Positions 60,119 through 64,000 of a stretch of 64,000 nt of DNA are shown piece after piece. Source of the stretch: Verrucomicrobiaceae bacterium UBA7681. GTDB lineage: Bacteria; Verrucomicrobiota; Verrucomicrobiia; Verrucomicrobiales; Verrucomicrobiaceae. Both the position numbers and the translations under genes were made by a program. Positions within the stretch are counted from its first letter, which is position 1; every line of letters starts with the position of its first letter. The notes beneath the pieces are model-generated. The model saw nothing but the letters and a program-made list of their open reading frames with translations. It was not told the DNA's origin and did no database searches. Where the stretch lies: the NCBI GenBank assembly GCA_002482965.1, contig DLGZ01000027.1, forward strand, positions 62,001-126,000, given 5' to 3'.

Positions 60119-61471
60119 TCACTCCACGGCCTTCCTCAACTCCATCACCGTCCCGACAATATCCTCCTCCGTCTTGTCACTCCAGCGAGTTGGATGCGAG
60201 CCATAGATCATCGCACCGCCGCCTTCGTAGCCGCCTTCCTGCCAGATGCGGAGGCTGGGGATGTAGGCCATGACGTCGTTGGTGTAGCCGCTGACCCAGA
60301 CGATCGGGTCTTTGAGGTCCTGCTTGAGGCGGAGTGAGTAATCCACGACGACTTCACCGCCGAGTGTGACCCATGTAAGGTCGTTGCCGAGACGCAGCAC
60401 CTGCACAGGGTAGGGATAGGTTGTGGGCAAATGGCCTTCATCGGCGATGCGCTGCAAGATGCGTGTGCCATGCGTGACCAGATATTTGTTCGTGGATTTC
60501 TGCTCTTCGATAAGCTGCTCCTTGGTTGGCAGCTTGTCATAGGCCAGCGGGATCTCACGATACACGGCACGGATGGGGCCCTTGAGGCGTTGCATGTGGG
60601 TTTCCAGTGCGGCCTGTACGGAAGTGGCGAGCGATTTACCATGCGTTTGTGCGAGCTCCACCGTCCTGCGCGGGTAGGGGTTTTGATCGCCGCTGCAACC
60701 ATTCGCAAACATCGCCACGGCATCGGGATGAGCCTTCTCGATTTCCTGCTGCGCATAGCCCGCGTAGTCGCCGCTGAACTTCTGGTGGCCGAGCGTGGTG
60801 CAGTGGCAGGCATATCCAAAGATGATCGCGATGTCCTTGCCATCGGCGCTGCTGGCTTTGAGCACAGGCACCGTTTGATCCACCGGCCCGCTGGGATTCG
60901 GGAAATTGCTCCAGCCGCCTTGCCCATCCGGTGTGCGGCGGTTCATCGAGACACCGCAGCGCGCCGTGCTGTAATCAAGATTCGCCGGCACCGATTTCTG
61001 AATGGCCTCTCCGATCAGACGGACCAGCGTGTCTTCCAATGTTGCCGTGTATTCCGCCGCTTCTTTCTCACGCAGAGCCACATCATCCGCGCCATGAATT
61101 TTGCTCGTGCGCAGTTCCGGTCCGCTGTGTGTGTGGGAGGCGTTGATGGCGAGATTCGCTGGTTCGATGCCGTGCTCCTTCTTCACCCGTTCAGCGACGG
61201 CGAGGCGCAGATTCCTCGGCACACCGATCAAATCCATCGTGATCAAGGCAAAGCGCCCGCCCGTCTGGTCCGTCAGCACAAAAGCCTTTGCGAACAAATC
61301 CAGCTCCACTCCTTCAGAGGGTTTGGTGCGCCCTGCATAACCCGCCATCCACATGGGTTTCTCTGGGGTGATCTTGGCCGAGGCCGCGCCGGCCTTCCAG
61401 GCAGGGGTTTCGATTACGGGCGCGGCGGCGATGGCGAAAACAGCGAGGAGGAGCGGCAGCCAGAGTTTCAT
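60119..61471 (-). CDS. Neutral/alkaline ceramidase-like exported protein
   Basis: 450 residues from the ATG at 61471 with a signal peptide (KLWLPLLLAVFAIAAAPVI). AGAASAKITPEKPMWMAGYAG, DLIGVPRN, NASHTHSGPEL and MFANGCSGDQNPYPRR are the N-terminal ceramidase fold blocks; the His pair supports a zinc site. The C-terminal domain is short relative to true ceramidases, so the substrate may differ. It could hydrolyse N-acyl lipids at the cell surface. Confidence 0.8.
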   Translation of the reverse strand: MKLWLPLLLAVFAIAAAPVIETPAWKAGAASAKITPEKPMWMAGYAGRTKPSEGVELDLFAKAFVLTDQTGGRFALITMDLIGVPRNLRLAVAERVKKEHGIEPANLAINASHTHSGPELRTSKIHGADDVALREKEAAEYTATLEDTLVRLIGEAIQKSVPANLDYSTARCGVSMNRRTPDGQGGWSNFPNPSGPVDQTVPVLKASSADGKDIAIIFGYACHCTTLGHQKFSGDYAGYAQQEIEKAHPDAVAMFANGCSGDQNPYPRRTVELAQTHGKSLATSVQAALETHMQRLKGPIRAVYREIPLAYDKLPTKEQLIEEQKSTNKYLVTHGTRILQRIADEGHLPTTYPYPVQVLRLGNDLTWVTLGGEVVVDYSLRLKQDLKDPIVWVSGYTNDVMAYIPSLRIWQEGGYEGGGAMIYGSHPTRWSDKTEEDIVGTVMELRKAVE

Positions 61472-61684
61472 GAGGACTACCAAAGCCGCCAGATGAACAG
61501 TTCTTTAGAGATGGATAAAAATAACCCAAATGAGGCGCATGCTCAGCATGGATCAGCACTGTCAAGCCATGCCTCCGACAAAAGTTTTTCACATGTGGTC
61601 TTGAATGGTTGCTGCCCGTGATCGTCTCGCTAACTCCACTCATCCCAACCGGATTTTCATCCTCAACTTTTCACTTTCCCAACC

Positions 61685-64000
61685 ATGTCTGCCGCCAACG
61701 AACTCAACATCAATGTCACCCACGTCGAACGTGTTGCCAAGGAGCTGGGCCTGCGGGCCATCCAGGTCGGCGCGACGGCCAAACTCTTTGCGGATGGCGG
61801 CACCGTGCCGTTCATCGCCCGATATCGAAAGGAGGCCACGGGGTCTCTGGATGAAGTGCAGATCCAGAATATTCAGGAGCGCATGACGCAACTCGTGGCG
61901 CTGGATGATCGCCGCACCGCGATTGTGAAATCACTCGAAGAGCGCAAGCTGATGACGGACGTTCTGCGTGGGAAGATTGACAAGGCTGAGACGCTGAATG
62001 CGCTGGAGGACATCTTTGCGCCGTTCCGTCCGAAGCGCCGTACGCGCGCCACGATCGCGAAGGAAAAAGGCCTGGAGCCGCTGGCGGACTTCATTGAGGC
62101 CAACCTCATGACACATGGCGTCGATCTCACGGGCGAGGTGGCGAAGTTTGTGAACCCGACTCACGAAAACGAAGAACTGCGCGTCAAGGATGCCGCCGAT
62201 GCTCTCAGCGGCGCGCGCGACATCATCGCGGAACGTATCAGCGACAATGCGGATGCGCGTGCGACGTTGCGCAAATTTTTTGCGGAGCAGTCCACGGTGG
62301 TTTCCAAGGTCATGTTCGGCAAGGAGAAGGACGAAGAGGCTCAGAAGTTCCGCGATTACTTCGACTGGAGCGAGCCTCTGAAAGCCATCCCATCCCACCG
62401 CATGCTGGCCATCCGTCGTGGGGAAAAAGAAGGTTACTTGCTCATGCGCATTCAGCCGGCGGAAGACACCGCGGTCAAGTTGCTCGAAAACCTCTTCGTC
62501 AAAGGCGGCAATCTCTGTTCTGACCAGATGAAGCTGGCCTGCGCGGACTGCTACAAGCGCTTGATGAGCTCCAGCATGGAGACTGAGGCGCGTCTTGAGT
62601 CCAAGAAGAAGGCGGACACCGAAGCGGTGCGCGTGTTTGCTGACAACCTGCGCGAACTGCTGCTGGCCGCGCCCTTGGGACAAAAACGCGTGCTCGGCAT
62701 TGACCCCGGCTTCCGTACCGGCTGCAAAGTCGTGGTGCTTGATGCGCAGGGGCAGCTTCTTTACAACGATGTGATTTACCTGCTCGGCGAGGGCAACGGG
62801 CTGCTGCATGCGAAGAACCTGCTGCTCAATCTGGTGGATCGTTACAAGATCCAGGCCATCGCCATCGGCAACGGCACCGCCAGCCGTGAGACGGAGATGT
62901 TTGTGAAGAAGATCGGCATGCCGGCTTCGATTCCGGTGATCATGGTCAATGAGAGCGGAGCCTCCATTTACAGCGCCAGCGAAGTCGCTCGTGAAGAGTT
63001 CCCAACTCAAGACATCACGGTGCGTGGCTCCGTTTCCATCGCACGTCGTCTGATGGACCCGCTGGCAGAACTGGTGAAGCTCGATCCGAAATCCATCGGT
63101 GTGGGCCAGTATCAGCACGATGTGGATCAGAACCAGCTCAAGACGAGCCTCGACCACGTCGTCATCAGCGCGGTGAACGGCGTCGGTGTGGAGCTGAACA
63201 CGGCCAGCAAGCAGCTGCTCAGCTACGTTTCCGGTCTGAACAGCACACACGCTTCCAACATCGTGGCCTTCCGCAATGAGAATGGTCCGTTCAAGAGCCG
63301 CAAGGATCTCATGAAGGTGCCACGGCTCGGCGACAAGGCCTTCGAACAGGCGGCGGGCTTCCTGCGCATTCGCGATGCTTCACATCCGCTGGATGCCAGC
63401 GCCGTGCATCCTGAGCGCTACCCGCTTGTCGAAAAAATGGCGGCTGAAATCGGCTGCACAGTGCCGGACCTCATGCAGCGCGCTGACTTGCGCCAGAAGA
63501 TCGACCTGAAGAAATATGTGAGCGACGACGTGGGCCTGCCGACGCTGCAGGACATCATGAACGAACTCGCGAAGCCTGGGCGCGATCCTCGTAAGCAGTT
63601 CGAAGTCTTCAGCTTCGCCGAAGGCGTGAACGACATGAAGGACCTCACCGTCGGCATGAAGCTGCCGGGCATCGTGACGAACGTGACGGCCTTCGGTGCC
63701 TTCGTGGACATCGGCGTGCATCAGGATGGCCTCGTGCACGTGAGCCAGCTCAGCGACACGTTTGTCCGTGATGCGGCGGAAGTCGTGAAAGTGGCGCAGC
63801 GTGTGCAGGTCACGGTCACGGAAGTGGACATCCCGCGCAAGCGCATCGCGCTGAGCATGAAATCGAAGCCTGACTTTGAAAAGAAGCAGGGCAGCGCAGG
63901 TCCGCGCCCGGCGGGTGGCCCAGCCGGTGGTCAGCGCAGCTTTTCCAGCGGTGGCGGTGGCCAGCGCAGCTCCGGCGGCGGCATGGGAAATCCCTTTGGC
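61685..64000 (+). CDS. tex: Tex-family transcription accessory protein, cut by window end
   Basis: 772 residues are present from the ATG at 61685 with no stop, so the 3' end is missing. VPFIARYRKEATGSLDEVQIQNI is the Tex start, VLGIDPGFRTGCKVVVLDAQG is the YqgF-like domain, KSIGVGQYQHDVDQNQLKTSLDHVVISAVNGVGV is the helix-hairpin-helix region, and GMKLPGIVTNVTAFGAFVDIGVHQDGLVHVSQL is the S1 domain. A Gly/Ser/Arg-rich tail begins at the end. It probably binds nucleic acid during transcription. Confidence 0.95.
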   Translation, partial: MSAANELNINVTHVERVAKELGLRAIQVGATAKLFADGGTVPFIARYRKEATGSLDEVQIQNIQERMTQLVALDDRRTAIVKSLEERKLMTDVLRGKIDKAETLNALEDIFAPFRPKRRTRATIAKEKGLEPLADFIEANLMTHGVDLTGEVAKFVNPTHENEELRVKDAADALSGARDIIAERISDNADARATLRKFFAEQSTVVSKVMFGKEKDEEAQKFRDYFDWSEPLKAIPSHRMLAIRRGEKEGYLLMRIQPAEDTAVKLLENLFVKGGNLCSDQMKLACADCYKRLMSSSMETEARLESKKKADTEAVRVFADNLRELLLAAPLGQKRVLGIDPGFRTGCKVVVLDAQGQLLYNDVIYLLGEGNGLLHAKNLLLNLVDRYKIQAIAIGNGTASRETEMFVKKIGMPASIPVIMVNESGASIYSASEVAREEFPTQDITVRGSVSIARRLMDPLAELVKLDPKSIGVGQYQHDVDQNQLKTSLDHVVISAVNGVGVELNTASKQLLSYVSGLNSTHASNIVAFRNENGPFKSRKDLMKVPRLGDKAFEQAAGFLRIRDASHPLDASAVHPERYPLVEKMAAEIGCTVPDLMQRADLRQKIDLKKYVSDDVGLPTLQDIMNELAKPGRDPRKQFEVFSFAEGVNDMKDLTVGMKLPGIVTNVTAFGAFVDIGVHQDGLVHVSQLSDTFVRDAAEVVKVAQRVQVTVTEVDIPRKRIALSMKSKPDFEKKQGSAGPRPAGGPAGGQRSFSSGGGGQRSSGGGMGNPFG

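Noticed and set aside
1..64000. CRISPR arrays, tRNAs, insertion sequences, prophage
   Set aside because: No evenly spaced repeats, cloverleaf-type folds, transposase motifs or phage genes were seen by eye; a computed scan could still find a missed one.

Overview
The window looks like chromosomal DNA from a member of the Verrucomicrobia, in or near the Verrucomicrobiaceae/Prosthecobacter group. This rests on gene content, not on a database search. It holds an adjacent DUF1501 and DUF1549/DUF1553 pair, a DUF1080 3-keto-disaccharide-hydrolase-like protein, a PEP-CTERM protein, Hanks-type kinases with large C-terminal sensor regions, a PQQ-type dehydrogenase fused to haem-binding segments, and many secreted proteins with short signal peptides. 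I see no tRNA, rRNA, CRISPR array, insertion sequence or phage gene. About 60 genes are packed on both strands with short gaps, and core housekeeping genes alternate with lineage-specific ones.

Layout. 0-9.7 kb: gmk, a nitrilase/MFS pair, an uncharacterised protein (copy A of a two-member family), tlyA, a pilin-like/BamE-like/LysM/amidase envelope cluster, a polyprenyl synthase and radC. 9.8-15.4 kb: an ECF-type sigma factor followed by a 1594-residue kinase. Both carry the same spaced motif upstream. 15.5-20.1 kb: a small conserved-looking protein, a cupin, copy B of the uncharacterised family, scpB, pheA and a CAP-domain protein. 20.1-30.4 kb: SUMF1-like protein, MscS channel, dxs-xseB, PEP-CTERM protein and the DUF1501/DUF1549 pair. 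30.6-36.2 kb: S10 peptidase, folD, two small secreted proteins, an ECF sigma/membrane/periplasmic-sensor trio resembling CnrH-Y-X, and a ribbon-helix-helix gene pair facing three palindromes. 36.2-41.0 kb: DUF1080 protein, beta-propeller protein and a four-part EF-hand/redoxin/cytochrome/copper-monooxygenase fusion. 41.0-45.4 kb: a tandemly duplicated lipoprotein plus membrane coiled-coil module, divergent from a ParA-like ATPase and a possible roadblock-fold protein. 45.4-64 kb: a kinase with LamG-like and discoidin-like ectodomain, an LMW protein tyrosine phosphatase, an RpiB-GlyA fusion, cvfB, a PQQ propeller, tsaD, two apparently frameshifted micro-genes, a CPXCG protein, a PQQ/haem fusion, a TIM-barrel epimerase, a Uma2 nuclease, a ceramidase-like protein and tex, which is cut by the window end.

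The best candidates for something undescribed are (1) the 41.0-45.4 kb locus, where two copies of a coiled-coil lipoprotein/membrane-protein pair face a ParA plus small partner; (2) the RpiB-GlyA fusion with an in-frame ATG at the domain junction; (3) the kinase whose outer part combines secretin-like repeats, a SecD P1-head-like domain and TPRs; and (4) the two-copy uncharacterised family. All assignments come from reading motifs by eye; no alignment or search was run.
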